Assembly (NCBI GenBank): GCA_023412805.1
Contig: JAEZRM010000002.1
Coordinates: forward strand, 22,945-86,944
Reading direction: 5' to 3'
Length of the DNA: 64,000 nucleotides
DNA from: Pseudomonadota bacterium
GTDB lineage: Bacteria; Pseudomonadota; Alphaproteobacteria; Rhizobiales; Hyphomicrobiaceae
Shown here: piece after piece, positions 32,939 through 42,098 of the stretch
Position numbering within the stretch: the stretch's first letter is position 1
Layout of the letters: the number at the start of each line of letters is the position of its first letter
The notes under the pieces: model-generated
Seen by the model: the letters and a program-made list of their open reading frames with translations, nothing else
Database searches by the model: none
Told to the model about the DNA's origin: nothing
Made by a program: the position numbers and the translations under genes

Positions 32939-34861
32939 GTGCCGACGCCTGAAGTGCACGAAATATTCGATCGGGGTTCGGTGCTGGCCATGACAACGTC
33001 GAAAAAGCCGGGCAGGCACGATTCACCTGAGGCCAGTGAGGGCGACATGCGCGGCAGGCAGTCGACTGGCGCCCGCCTCCCCGCCGCCCGACTCCCCGAA
33101 ATTCCTATGGGGCTCGCCTCATCACTTCTGGAGTCCAGCCCGGATTGCGTGAAGCTCGTCGATAGTCAGGGGATTATCTATTACGTCAATCCCGCCGGTT
33201 GCGGTCTTTTGGAGCTTGAATCAGGAGATTCCATCCTCGGCCAGCACTGGCCCGATCTCTGGCCCGAAGCCGCGCGTCCGACCGTGCAGAAGGCGATGGT
33301 TGATGCTCTGCGCGGTGAAATCGTACGTTTCAGCGATGCCTGCCCGACGGCTAAAGGCACGTCGAAGTGGTGGGATGTCATCGTAAATCCCGTCCGCGGC
33401 GCTAGCGGCAAAGTCGAGCATCTTCTTTGCGTCTCGCGTGATGTCACGGCGCAGAAGATGGCTGAAGTCTCTCTCAAGGCCAGCGAGCAGCGCTTCCGGG
33501 CGCTTGCCGACAATATGGCCCAGTTCGCCTGGATGGCTTACCCGTCGGGTTACGTGTTCTGGCACAACGAGCGCTGGCTCGACTATACGGGATTGGATCC
33601 CGTGGAGTCGGCGGGCGAGGGTTGGCACGACGTCATTCACGCCGACTTTTCGGAGCGGGTCGTCCGGCAGCTGAAACGAGCCTTCGAGAGCGGCGAGACA
33701 TGGGAGGATACCTTCCCCATGCGCGGTGCCGACGGCACGTACCGCTGGTTTCTGTCGCGCGCGATGCCGCTGCGCGACGATCAGGGGCGCGTCGTTCTCT
33801 GGTGCGGCACGGATACCGACATCACCGACCAGCGGCGCTTGAGCGAGCGCCTGCTCAAGCATCAGCGCGTCATCGAGCTGTCCCACGAAGCCATGCTCGT
33901 TTGGGAGCTCGGTGAGGGGATCATTCTCTTCAATCGCGGGTGCGAGGAGCTCTATGGCTACGGCAAGGCCGAGGCGCTGGGAAGCATACCTGCTGAGCTG
34001 CTGAAGACGCGCTATCCGATGAAGCTCGATGCCATGCTCGAGCACCTTGACGAAAAGGGCAAGTGGAGCGGCGAGTTGCTGCAGGCCTCGAAGGATGGCG
34101 CCGAGATCTGGGTGGACAGTCGCCTGGAGCTGATCCGCACGGGCGGTCGCAGTCTCGTCGTCGAGACGAACCGCGACATCACCGAGCGGCGCAAGTCCGA
34201 CGATGTCCGCAATCTCCTGGTGGGCGAGCTCAATCATCGCGTGAAGAACACGCTCGCGATCGTTCAGGCGATCGTGGCGCAGACGGCGCGCACATCCTCG
34301 ACGATCGAGCAGTTCGTTGCCGGCCTCAATGGCCGCATCCAGTCCATGTCGAGCGCTCATCACATGCTGACGGAGGCCCACTGGTCGGGTGCTTCGCTGC
34401 GCGAGATCGCGACGTCGCAGATCGAGGTCAGCGCTGGTGAGACCAGCAATGTCGAGATTCTCGGGGACGACGTGTTCGTGCCCCCTCAGACAGCGCTCCA
34501 GCTTACGCTCATGCTGCACGAACTCGCGACCAACGCCGTCAAGCACGGTTCGCTTTCACGACCCGAGGGCCGTGTCACCGTCTCGTGGACGACAGCCGTG
34601 CGCGATACGCCGAGCATCATCCTCCTGTGGACCGAGCGCGGCGGACCGCCGGTGACACCCCCCGCCGCCCGCGGCTTCGGCACCCTCCTGCTCGAGCGGT
34701 CCGGCAAGCTGCCACATCTTCAGGCGAGCCTGGAGTTCGACCCGAAGGGCGTCGTCTGCCGGATCGAGGCCAAGCTCGGCGCGGCCGGAGAGGGCGAGCA
34801 GGCCTACTTCAATCCGCGCCGGCATCACGCGCTCGGCGCCTCCGGCACTGCCGTCTCCTGA
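32939..34861 (+). CDS. Soluble multi-PAS HWE histidine kinase, candidate PhyR kinase
   Basis: About 640 residues from a GTG at 32939; an ATG at 32990 is a possible later start. No membrane helix is visible. Three PAS domains in series: about 60-180 (SSPDCVKLVDSQGIIYYVNP), 183-300 (FRALADNMAQFAWMAYPSGY) with a PAC-type end TDTDITDQRR, and 305-420 (ELSHEAMLVWELGEGIILFN) ending TNRDITERRK. Then an HWE kinase core: acceptor His433 in GELNHRVKNTLAIVQ, N-box HELATNAVKHG, and WTERGGPP, whose WxE residues give the family its name. Adjacent to phyR and in the same direction, it is the best candidate for the direct GSR kinase. Confidence 0.9.
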   Translation: MPTPEVHEIFDRGSVLAMTTSKKPGRHDSPEASEGDMRGRQSTGARLPAARLPEIPMGLASSLLESSPDCVKLVDSQGIIYYVNPAGCGLLELESGDSILGQHWPDLWPEAARPTVQKAMVDALRGEIVRFSDACPTAKGTSKWWDVIVNPVRGASGKVEHLLCVSRDVTAQKMAEVSLKASEQRFRALADNMAQFAWMAYPSGYVFWHNERWLDYTGLDPVESAGEGWHDVIHADFSERVVRQLKRAFESGETWEDTFPMRGADGTYRWFLSRAMPLRDDQGRVVLWCGTDTDITDQRRLSERLLKHQRVIELSHEAMLVWELGEGIILFNRGCEELYGYGKAEALGSIPAELLKTRYPMKLDAMLEHLDEKGKWSGELLQASKDGAEIWVDSRLELIRTGGRSLVVETNRDITERRKSDDVRNLLVGELNHRVKNTLAIVQAIVAQTARTSSTIEQFVAGLNGRIQSMSSAHHMLTEAHWSGASLREIATSQIEVSAGETSNVEILGDDVFVPPQTALQLTLMLHELATNAVKHGSLSRPEGRVTVSWTTAVRDTPSIILLWTERGGPPVTPPAARGFGTLLLERSGKLPHLQASLEFDPKGVVCRIEAKLGAAGEGEQAYFNPRRHHALGASGTAVS

Positions 34862-34872
34862 CACGCTCTGAA

Positions 34873-34898
34873 GGAACCCAAATTCCAGCCCACGCGTT
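34873..34898 (+). promoter_or_regulatory. EcfG-type promoter for the 93-residue protein
   Basis: GGAAC (34873-34877), 17 bases, CGTT (34895-34898). It lies 90 bases before the start at 34989. Confidence 0.75.
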
Positions 34899-34988
34899 CA
34901 TTTTGCGCGGTGCAAGGCTGCGTTTGCGATGGGGCAGCGATGAGACACGCCGATCGCCCCTCGACGCACAATTGAACGGAGAACGACA

Positions 34989-35270
34989 ATGTCAGAGATC
35001 ATGCGCATCGAACCCGAAAAGGCGCGCCAGGACCCTGAAGCCGTCTTCGATCGGCCGTCGGATATCGAGAAGGAGGTAGGCCTGACGCGTGGTCAGAAGA
35101 TCGCGACACTGAAGCGCTGGGAGGCCGACGTCGTGCGTCGCCTCGACTCGACCGACGAGGGCATGCCGTCGAACGGTGACAACTCCAACGATGCGGTCCT
35201 ACTGAAAGAGATCAAGATGGTGATCGACGCCATCCAGACCGGTGAGGAAGCACCGTTGAAGACGCACTGA
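34989..35270 (+). CDS. Small unknown protein, probable GSR effector
   Basis: A 93-residue acidic soluble protein. The middle part looks like a conserved rhizobial module: FDRPSDIEKEVGLTRGQKIA then LKRWEADVVRRL, and the end LLKEIKMVIDAIQ is helical. GGAGA precedes the ATG. I know similar small proteins from Hyphomicrobiales but no function. The EcfG promoter just upstream makes it a likely stress-regulon member. It converges with the racemase gene, only seven bases away. Confidence 0.8.
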   Translation: MSEIMRIEPEKARQDPEAVFDRPSDIEKEVGLTRGQKIATLKRWEADVVRRLDSTDEGMPSNGDNSNDAVLLKEIKMVIDAIQTGEEAPLKTH

Positions 35271-35277
35271 CCTGTAG

Positions 35278-36021
35278 TCAGCGCGTACTCTCCTCCTTCA
35301 ATAATCCCGCGAGCGGGCCGGTGATCGTTTTTGGCTGGCCCGTCTCGTAACCGCCGCGCTTGGATGTTTTGTGCCCGAGCGCGACGAGCATTTCGGCGAG
35401 TTTTACAGCAGCACCGACCCCGTCGATGACGGGGCATTTGTGCTGCAATGCTAGATCGCGCGCGAGCTTGGCCATGCCTGCGCAACCGAGCACGATGGCT
35501 TCTGCGCGATCTTCGGCGAGTGCGCGCGCGATCTCCTCATTGATCCGCGCGCGCGCGTCCGAGCGCTCGTCTTCCAATGCCAGAACCGGGACCTCGGCGG
35601 CGCGCACATGCGCGCACCGCTCGAAGCCGTACTTCATGAGATTGTGCTCCAACGCGGGAATGGATCGCGCGAGTGTCGTCACGACCGTGAAGCGGTTCGA
35701 GATCAACGTCGCTGCGTGATAGGCCGCCTCGCCAATCCCGATTACAGGGCCGTTGGCAATCTGGCGCGCTGCATCGAGGCCGGTATCGTCGAAGCACGCA
35801 ATGACGTGAGCATCAGCGCCTTCGGTCTCGCCCCTGCGCACTTCCATCAGAAGCCCCGGCAGCGACATCGCCTCGTCATAGTAGCCTTCGATGGAGACGG
35901 GACCGGTCGACGAGGTGACCGCCTCGATAGTCGTGCCGTGTGCGGCTGCATCCTCGGCAGCGCGTGCGATCGTCGCCGTCATTGCCGCGGTCGTATTCGG
36001 ATTGATCACGCGGATGCGCAT
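35278..36021 (-). CDS. Asp/Glu/hydantoin racemase family enzyme, candidate allantoin racemase
   Basis: A 247-residue cofactor-independent racemase. The start at 36021 gives the family N-terminus MRIRVINPNTTAAMT. The two catalytic Cys are seen in HVIACFDDTGLDAARQ and AIVLGCAGMAKLA, as in hydantoin racemase HyuA and allantoin racemase HpxA. It is the last gene on the minus arm of the ABC-transporter cluster whose plus arm encodes a PuuE-like allantoinase and an AllC-like amidohydrolase; that context favours an allantoin or hydantoin substrate. Which one cannot be decided from sequence. Confidence 0.87.
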   Translation of the reverse strand: MRIRVINPNTTAAMTATIARAAEDAAAHGTTIEAVTSSTGPVSIEGYYDEAMSLPGLLMEVRRGETEGADAHVIACFDDTGLDAARQIANGPVIGIGEAAYHAATLISNRFTVVTTLARSIPALEHNLMKYGFERCAHVRAAEVPVLALEDERSDARARINEEIARALAEDRAEAIVLGCAGMAKLARDLALQHKCPVIDGVGAAVKLAEMLVALGHKTSKRGGYETGQPKTITGPLAGLLKEESTR

Positions 36022-36097
36022 CAGTCTGGTCCCGATCTCGAAATTCGCCACTGCTCGCACGAAGCGGCAAGCATAGGCGAATAACGCGACGATCACA

Positions 36098-37120
36098 CTA
36101 GGCAGTCACGGCCGGCGCCAGAGCGGCGATCTTGCCCACGGTGTCGGCGGTCCTGAGGCACCGCACGCGATGGCCGCTGCCGAGGTCGACGGGCTCCGGC
36201 ACCGTCGTCCGGCACGTGTCGGCGGCGAGTGCGCAGCGCGGGGCGAAAGCACAACCCGGCGGCAGATTGGCGAGATCGGGCGGGCTCCCCGGAATTGCCG
36301 GCAGACGGTGACCTTCGAGCCGGCCGCCATGAGCGCGCGTCGACAGGAGGCCGATCGTGTAGGGATGACGCGGCGCACGAATGACATCGCGCACCGTGCC
36401 CGTCTCGACAATGCGCCCCGCATACATGACCGCAATGCGATCCGCCACCTCGACCGCGACCGAGATGTCGTGCGTGACGAAGATCATCGACAACCCGAGC
36501 TCGCGCTGCAATTCGCGCAGCAGCAGCAGAACCTGCACCTGCACCGTGGCATCGAGCGCCGTTGTCGGCTCATCGGCCAGCAGAATGCGCGGCTTGCTCG
36601 AAAGCGCGAGCGCGATCATCGCGCGCTGCCGCATGCCGCCCGACATCTCGTGCGGATAGGCTTGCAAACGCCGCTCCGGGCTCGGGATACGCACGAGCGT
36701 CAGCATCTCCAGCGCACGCTTGCGCGCGTCTGCCGCCGAGATCTTCTCGTGATTGCGCACGGCCTCGGCAATCTGCTCGCCGACCGTATAGACCGGATCC
36801 ATGGCCAGCATGGGCTCCTGGAAAACCATCGACACGGTCTTGCCGCGGAAATTCTCGAGTGCGCGACCTTCCAGCGTCGTGACGTCCACCCCCTCGACCT
36901 TGATGCTGCCCTCGATGCGCGAGCGCTTCGGTGGGTGCAGGCGCAGGATCGAGCGCAGCGTCACGCTCTTGCCGGAGCCTGACTCGCCAAGAAGTGCAAT
37001 CACCTCACCGCGTCCGAGCGCGAGATCGACACCGTCCAGCGCCCGCACTGGCTTGGGCCCGCTACCGAAGGTGACGGTCAGGCCGCGAATATCGAGGACC
37101 GGATCGCTCGGGGCGTTCAT
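36098..37120 (-). CDS. Peptide-type ABC transporter ATPase 1 (DppD-like)
   Basis: A 340-residue ABC ATPase of the Dpp/Opp family. Start at 37120 follows GGAGAAAG. Walker A ALLGESGSGKSVTLR (about 40-54), Q-loop VFQEPMLAMDPVYTV, signature HEMSGGMRQRAMIALALSSK, Walker B ILLADEPTTALD, H-loop MIFVTHDISV, and the C-terminal oligopeptide-type Cys motif PPGCAFAPRC that often binds an iron-sulfur cluster. It powers import together with the next ATPase, two permeases and a binding protein. The cargo is inferred from the neighbouring ureide enzymes. Confidence 0.93.
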   Translation of the reverse strand: MNAPSDPVLDIRGLTVTFGSGPKPVRALDGVDLALGRGEVIALLGESGSGKSVTLRSILRLHPPKRSRIEGSIKVEGVDVTTLEGRALENFRGKTVSMVFQEPMLAMDPVYTVGEQIAEAVRNHEKISAADARKRALEMLTLVRIPSPERRLQAYPHEMSGGMRQRAMIALALSSKPRILLADEPTTALDATVQVQVLLLLRELQRELGLSMIFVTHDISVAVEVADRIAVMYAGRIVETGTVRDVIRAPRHPYTIGLLSTRAHGGRLEGHRLPAIPGSPPDLANLPPGCAFAPRCALAADTCRTTVPEPVDLGSGHRVRCLRTADTVGKIAALAPAVTA

Positions 37121-37139
37121 TGAACTTTCTCCGCGTGCA

Positions 37140-38192
37140 TCAGGCGGCGGCCCTGCTGTGACCGGATGTGGGATCGACCATGTGGCACGCCGCGAGGTGG
37201 CCCGCACCGCATGCCGTGAGTGCGGGTGTCTTTGCCGAACAGACCGCCTCTGCCATGACGCAGCGCGTGTGGAAGCGGCAACCCGGCGGTGGATCGATCG
37301 GGTTCGGCGGATCGCCCGCGAGCGGCGCCTCCATGGTGCGCTCGTCCGGGTTCATGGAAAGCATCGAGCCGAGCAGCGCCGTCGTGTAGGGGTGGCGCCC
37401 GCCGGTGTAGAGCGCGTCGGTCGGGCCGATTTCGGCAACGCGGCCGAGATACATCACCATCACGCGATTGGCGATGAAGCGCACAACTTCGAGATCGTGA
37501 CTGATGAAAACGTACGTGAGGCCGATCTCGTCCTTGAGATCGAGCAGGAGATTGAGCACCTGCGCCTCGACGGACTTGTCCAGAGCCGAGACGGCCTCGT
37601 CGAGAATGATGACTTTGGGCTCGAGCGCGAGCGCGCGCGCGATATTCACACGCTGGCGCTGGCCGCCGGAGAGTTCATGCGGATAGCGGCCCGCGAAGCG
37701 GCGCGGATCGAGGCCGACGCGATCGAGCAAGCGGCGCGCGCGGCGGATCGCCTCACCGCCCGTGAGCCCATGCACCGTCGGTCCATAGGCGATCGAGTCT
37801 TCGACGGTCAGCCGCGGATTGAGCGAGGCATAGCTGTCCTGGAAGACCATCTGTACTTGCGAGCGGAAGTCTTTCAGCGAGAGCTCCGGCGTTCCCGGCG
37901 CGCGACCATTCAGCAGGACATTGCCGCTGTCCGCCTTGATGAGATTCATGAGCACGCGTGCGGTCGTGGACTTGCCGCAGCCGGATTCACCGACAATGCC
38001 GAGCGTTTCTCCGGGGTAAAGGGAGAAGTTCACGCCGTCAACAGCGCGCACGACGGCATTGGCGCGCCCTAGCAGTCCCGACTTGATGGGAAAGTGCTTC
38101 ACGAGTTCGACCGCCTCGAGCAAGGCGTGCGACGGCTCGCCCGCTTTCTGCGTCGCTGAAGGTGCTGCTGCCAGTGCCGTGTCGCTCGCCAT
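37140..38192 (-). CDS. Peptide-type ABC transporter ATPase 2 (DppF-like)
   Basis: A 350-residue second ATPase. The reading frame is open far upstream (to 39011) because of antisense composition, but the protein starts at the ATG 38192 (MASDTALAAAPSATQKAG), three bases after the permease stop. Walker A GIVGESGCGKSTTARVL, signature HELSGGQRQRVNIARALALE, Walker B VIILDEAVSALD, and the PPGCRFHTRC end. Forms a heterodimer with the DppD-like protein. Confidence 0.93.
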   Translation of the reverse strand: MASDTALAAAPSATQKAGEPSHALLEAVELVKHFPIKSGLLGRANAVVRAVDGVNFSLYPGETLGIVGESGCGKSTTARVLMNLIKADSGNVLLNGRAPGTPELSLKDFRSQVQMVFQDSYASLNPRLTVEDSIAYGPTVHGLTGGEAIRRARRLLDRVGLDPRRFAGRYPHELSGGQRQRVNIARALALEPKVIILDEAVSALDKSVEAQVLNLLLDLKDEIGLTYVFISHDLEVVRFIANRVMVMYLGRVAEIGPTDALYTGGRHPYTTALLGSMLSMNPDERTMEAPLAGDPPNPIDPPPGCRFHTRCVMAEAVCSAKTPALTACGAGHLAACHMVDPTSGHSRAAA

Positions 38193-38194
38193 CG

Positions 38195-39085
38195 CTATGC
38201 CTTGATGTCCATGGCCGACCTCAGGCCGTCCGTCAGCAGGTTGAACGAAATCGAGGTGATGAAGATCATGATGCCGGGCAGCGCGCACAGCATCGGCTGC
38301 GTGTAGAGCGCCGTGCGCAGCGTATTCAGCATGAGGCCCCATTCGGGCTCCGGCGGGCGCACGCCGAGGCCGAGGAAAGAGAGGCCCGAGGCGAGGATCA
38401 TGGAGACGGCGATAAGGCTCATGGCATAGACGAAGATCGGGCCGAGCACGTTGCCGAGCACGTGTTTGCGTACGATCGAGATGCCGCCTGCGCCGCTGGC
38501 GCGTGCCGCTTCCACATAATCGAGACCGCGCACGCTCGTCGTCACGCTTTCTGCTATGCGCGCGATCGGCGGGATGAACACGATCGTCAGTGAGATGAGC
38601 CCGTTGACGATGCCGGCGCCCATGGCGCCCGAAAGCGCGATCGCGAGCAGCACGGAGGGAAAGGCGAAGATGATGTCGATCGTGCGCATGAGTATGCTGT
38701 TGACCCATCCGCCGACATAGCCTGCCGTGATGCCGATCGCCGAACCGATGAAGAGCGCGAAGAACACAGGCGTCACGCCCATGAAGAGCGAAAGCCGCGC
38801 GCCGTAGATCAGACGCGAGAGCATATCGCGGCCGAGCTCGTCCGTGCCGAGCCAGTGCCCCGGCGTGCCGGGCGGTCTGAGGCGCCGGAGCGTCATGCCG
38901 CGGAATGGATCGTGCGGCGCGATGTACGGCGCGAGGATGGCAATCAGGATCAGCAGGACGATCACGCCGAGTGCGATCATGGCCACGGGATCGCGGCGGA
39001 AGCGACGCCACACCGTCGACCAGTAGCCGGGCGAGCGCTCGATGGTTGCGTCATCGATCATTGCGGGGGCGACGGCTTGGACCAT
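38195..39085 (-). CDS. Peptide-type ABC transporter permease 2 (DppC-like)
   Basis: A 296-residue inner-membrane permease. Start at 39085 is preferred (GGAG upstream, four bases after the DppB stop) to an ATG at 39103 that would overlap it. N-terminal helix VAMIALGVIVLLILIAILAP, the family motif LGTDELGRDMLSRLIYGARL, and the EAA loop DYVEAARASGAGGISIVRKH. Pairs with the DppB-like permease. Confidence 0.92.
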   Translation of the reverse strand: MVQAVAPAMIDDATIERSPGYWSTVWRRFRRDPVAMIALGVIVLLILIAILAPYIAPHDPFRGMTLRRLRPPGTPGHWLGTDELGRDMLSRLIYGARLSLFMGVTPVFFALFIGSAIGITAGYVGGWVNSILMRTIDIIFAFPSVLLAIALSGAMGAGIVNGLISLTIVFIPPIARIAESVTTSVRGLDYVEAARASGAGGISIVRKHVLGNVLGPIFVYAMSLIAVSMILASGLSFLGLGVRPPEPEWGLMLNTLRTALYTQPMLCALPGIMIFITSISFNLLTDGLRSAMDIKA

Positions 39086-39089
39086 GGCG

Positions 39090-40043
39090 TCAGCTCCGGG
39101 CAATGCGCGGGTCGATCGCGGTCTGCACCACGTCGACGAGAAGGTTCAGCACGACGAAGAAGCACGCGAGCACCAGGATCGTGCCCTGCAGCAGCGGCAG
39201 ATCGCGCTGGAAGATCGCGTCATTGAGGAGGAGGCCGGTGCCCGGCCACGAGAACACCGTCTCGATCAGGATCGAGCCGCCGAGAAGATAACCGAGCTGG
39301 ATGCCCATGACGGCGAGCGCGGTCGGCGCGGCGTTCTTCACGATGTGCTTGAAGATGCCGAAGGAGGATGTGCCCTTGGCCTTGAGGCCGGCAATGAACT
39401 CCTGCGAGAGGATTTCGGCGACGAGCGCCCGCACCGTGCGCGCGATGATGCCCATCGGGATAACCGACATCGTGACGGCGGGCAGGATCATGTGGCGGAT
39501 GTGCGCCCAGTCCCAGACCCAGTTGTCGGAGCCGCCGGGTCCGGCACCGGTCGGCGGCAGCCAGCCGAGCTGCGCCGAGAAAATGATGACCAGCACCATG
39601 CCGAGCCAGTAGTGCGGCACGGAGACGCCGGCGACGGAGATCGCAGAGGCGACTTTGTCGATCCAGGTATCGCGAAAACTGCCGGCGACGAAGCCGAAGA
39701 GACCGCCGAGGACGAAGCCGATGACTGTCGCCAGTGCGGCGAGCATCAGCGTGTTGGAAACGGCCTTGCTCACCTCGGCGACGACGGGACGGTTCGTGCG
39801 AATGGATGTGCCGAGATCACCGCCGAGAGCGCGGCCGAGCCACTTGAGGAATTGCTCGGTGTAGGGTCGGTCGAAACCGTAGAGCGCCATCATCTGCTGG
39901 CGTAGCTGCTCGGACGCGTCCGGCGGCAGCACCGATACCAGCGGATCACCGGGCGCGAGATGTACGAGGAGGAAGCAGACGATCGCGACACCCAGCATGA
40001 TGGGCAGGGTATAGATCACCCGCTTGGCGATGTAGGTGAGCAT
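39090..40043 (-). CDS. Peptide-type ABC transporter permease 1 (DppB-like)
   Basis: A 317-residue permease. Start at 40043 follows GGAGGGA. N-terminal helix with VCFLLVHLAPGDPLVSVLPP (typical DppB/OppB), QFLKWLGRALGGDLGTSIRT, and the EAA loop EFIAGLKAKGTSSFGIFKHI. First membrane gene downstream of the binding protein. Confidence 0.93.
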   Translation of the reverse strand: MLTYIAKRVIYTLPIMLGVAIVCFLLVHLAPGDPLVSVLPPDASEQLRQQMMALYGFDRPYTEQFLKWLGRALGGDLGTSIRTNRPVVAEVSKAVSNTLMLAALATVIGFVLGGLFGFVAGSFRDTWIDKVASAISVAGVSVPHYWLGMVLVIIFSAQLGWLPPTGAGPGGSDNWVWDWAHIRHMILPAVTMSVIPMGIIARTVRALVAEILSQEFIAGLKAKGTSSFGIFKHIVKNAAPTALAVMGIQLGYLLGGSILIETVFSWPGTGLLLNDAIFQRDLPLLQGTILVLACFFVVLNLLVDVVQTAIDPRIARS

Positions 40044-40128
40044 CTGGTCCCTCCGTGGAGCGGGCCGTTGCATCCAGCCCGCTCCACGCTCAAGAAGTTA
40101 CTCCGTCTGGATCAGCGCGAGCGCGTGC

Positions 40129-41793
40129 TCACTCGACGCTGACCGTCGCGAGATCGACGAACCAGCTCTTCGGCTGCACGAGGCCCTTCACCTTCGAACT
40201 GATGGCGCGCGGACCGACATCGTGGGCAACCCACAGGAAGGGTGCTTCCTCGACGATGCGGGCGTGCAGATTTGCGAGCGCCGCGTCGCGATCCTTGTCG
40301 GCGAACGAAGTGCGAGCCTTGGCGATCAGGTCATCGAGCTCGGGGCTCGTGAAGTAGCCCCAATTGTTCGAGACCGGCGGAACGGTTTTCGACGACGTGA
40401 AGCGCACCATGGCGAAGAACGGATCCATGGCCGCGAACGTCACGTTCGTTGCGTGCGCGCCACGCGAACCGGGGTCCTTGGCACCCTGGCGCCAGTTCGT
40501 GAAGAGGGCGTTCCACTCGATCACGTCCAGCTCGACGTCGAAGAAGCATTCCTTCAGCGCCTGCTGGAGGAACTCGTTCATCGGCACCGGCTGCATCTGA
40601 CCGGAACCCGAAGCCGAGGTGATCGTCTTCACCTTGAGCGGCTTGTTGGGGCCGTAGCCGGCTTCCGTCATGAGCTTCTTGGCAGCCGCGAGGTCATATT
40701 TGATGTCGAACTTCGGATTGCCCCACCAGGGATGACCCGGCGGCACCGTGCCCTTCGGCACTTCCATCAGGCCGTTGAGGGCTGTCTTCAGCTCTTCACG
40801 GTTCACGCAGAGGTTGGCGGCGTGACGCACGCGCTTGTCGAGCCAGGGCGAGCCTTCAGCGAAGGAAAACTGCCAAGGCCACACATGCGGCTGAGCGTTT
40901 GCCTTGATCGTGAAGCCCTTGGACTTGATCACATCGATCGCGTCGGGCGCCGGATTCTCGATCCAGTCGACCTGCCCCGAGAGAAGAGCCGCCGTGCGTG
41001 CGTTGGCCTCCGGCATGGGCAGAAGCACGACGCGGTCGACCTTCGGTACGCGCTTGGAATCCCAATAGTCCTTGTTCGCCGCGTACTCGACGCGCTCACG
41101 GGCCGAGAAGCTCGCCATCTTGAACGGACCAGAGCCCGAGGCATCCGTCGCGAAGGCCGCCCACGCCTGCTTGGCGCGCTCGGCCGGATCGGAAACGCTG
41201 GCAAGGGCGTCGAACTTCTTCTGCCAATGTGCGGGCGAGGCAATGAAGAGATTCGACAGGTTGATCGGCAGGAAGGAGTCGGGCTCCTTTGTCGTCAGCT
41301 CGACCGTGTAGTCGTCGATCGCGCGCGCCGACACGAGGTTCGGCATGCGGCTGACCGTGACGCCGATCTGGTCGGGCGCGAAATGCGGCGCCGACTTGTC
41401 GAGAACCTTCTGCACGTTCCACACGACCGCGGCGGCCTTGAGTTCGCTGCCGTCATGGAACTTCACGCCCTGGCGCAGCTTGAAGACCCACTTCGTCTTG
41501 TCGCTGTCCGAGACGGCCCACTCCGTGGCGAGGCCGGGAATGAGAACGCTCGCCTTCTCTTCCGACGACAGATCCCAATGCGTGAGCGCGTCGAAGAGCG
41601 GGATGCCGGTGAAGCGGTTGCCCTCGAAACCCTGGTCGGGCTGACCGTTCGTCTTGGGGATGTCCGCCGCCGTCATGGCGATGCGCAGGGTCTTCTGCGC
41701 CATGGCCGGAAGAGCCGGCATCGCAAGCAGCAATGCTGTGCCGGCCACAAGGCCCGCACGCAGCCAACGCAACTGGGATTTAGCTTTTTTCAC
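40129..41793 (-). CDS. Periplasmic substrate-binding protein of the ABC importer (SBP_bac_5)
   Basis: A 554-residue cluster C (DppA/OppA-type) binding protein. Although the frame extends to a TTG at 41808, the GTG at 41793 is chosen because GGAGG lies five to six bases before it and it yields a signal peptide (RAGLVAGTALLLAMPALPAM, cleavage at AMA). Family features: WVFKLRQGVKFHDGSELKA, SGPFKMASF, and RVRHAANLCVNREELKTAL. It selects the imported ligand; large aromatic/nitrogenous ligands are possible in this cluster type. It opens the minus-strand importer operon and faces the gntR gene across a 300-base regulatory region. Confidence 0.93.
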   Translation of the reverse strand: MKKAKSQLRWLRAGLVAGTALLLAMPALPAMAQKTLRIAMTAADIPKTNGQPDQGFEGNRFTGIPLFDALTHWDLSSEEKASVLIPGLATEWAVSDSDKTKWVFKLRQGVKFHDGSELKAAAVVWNVQKVLDKSAPHFAPDQIGVTVSRMPNLVSARAIDDYTVELTTKEPDSFLPINLSNLFIASPAHWQKKFDALASVSDPAERAKQAWAAFATDASGSGPFKMASFSARERVEYAANKDYWDSKRVPKVDRVVLLPMPEANARTAALLSGQVDWIENPAPDAIDVIKSKGFTIKANAQPHVWPWQFSFAEGSPWLDKRVRHAANLCVNREELKTALNGLMEVPKGTVPPGHPWWGNPKFDIKYDLAAAKKLMTEAGYGPNKPLKVKTITSASGSGQMQPVPMNEFLQQALKECFFDVELDVIEWNALFTNWRQGAKDPGSRGAHATNVTFAAMDPFFAMVRFTSSKTVPPVSNNWGYFTSPELDDLIAKARTSFADKDRDAALANLHARIVEEAPFLWVAHDVGPRAISSKVKGLVQPKSWFVDLATVSVE

Positions 41794-41981
41794 TAGCGCC
41801 TCCATCAACGCACTCTGCGGTTTCTATAAATTGCGCAGCCGGAGCTGCGGTGGTTCTGCAGGGAGGAATGTGCTGCAACATCGACTGGCGTGGCCCAAAT
41901 TGGCTGCACATGGACGCTCGATCTCTCCCCTCGATCTTTTTGCTCTCGTTATGAGCGCTACTATCACCTGGATGCCGGCGA

Positions 41982-41992
41982 TTGTATACAGG
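41982..41992. promoter_or_regulatory. Operator-like site 1, TTGTATACAGG
   Basis: Contains the perfect palindrome TGTATACA. An identical 11-base copy lies at 42083-42093. Palindromes of this kind are typical binding sites of FCD-type GntR regulators; this copy lies roughly midway between the importer operon and gntR. Confidence 0.7.
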
Positions 41993-42082
41993 GCACTCAG
42001 CTTATCCAAGCACAGGGAATAGGCACGCACTGCACAATAACCCGCCATTGCGCTGCAAGACCTTCCGGGCGTACGCTAGTTC

Positions 42083-42093
42083 TTGTATACAGG
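42083..42093. promoter_or_regulatory. Operator-like site 2, TTGTATACAGG, overlapping the gntR ribosome-binding site
   Basis: Second exact copy, ending five bases before the gntR ATG at 42099 and covering its likely AGG ribosome-binding site. Binding here would block expression of gntR and its coupled downstream genes. Confidence 0.7.
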
Positions 42094-42098
42094 ACAGC

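Noticed and set aside
38193..39011. Long N-terminal extension of the DppF-like frame
   Set aside because: The extension reads as an Arg/His-rich shadow of the DppC permease gene; the ATG at 38192 gives a normal-sized ATPase.
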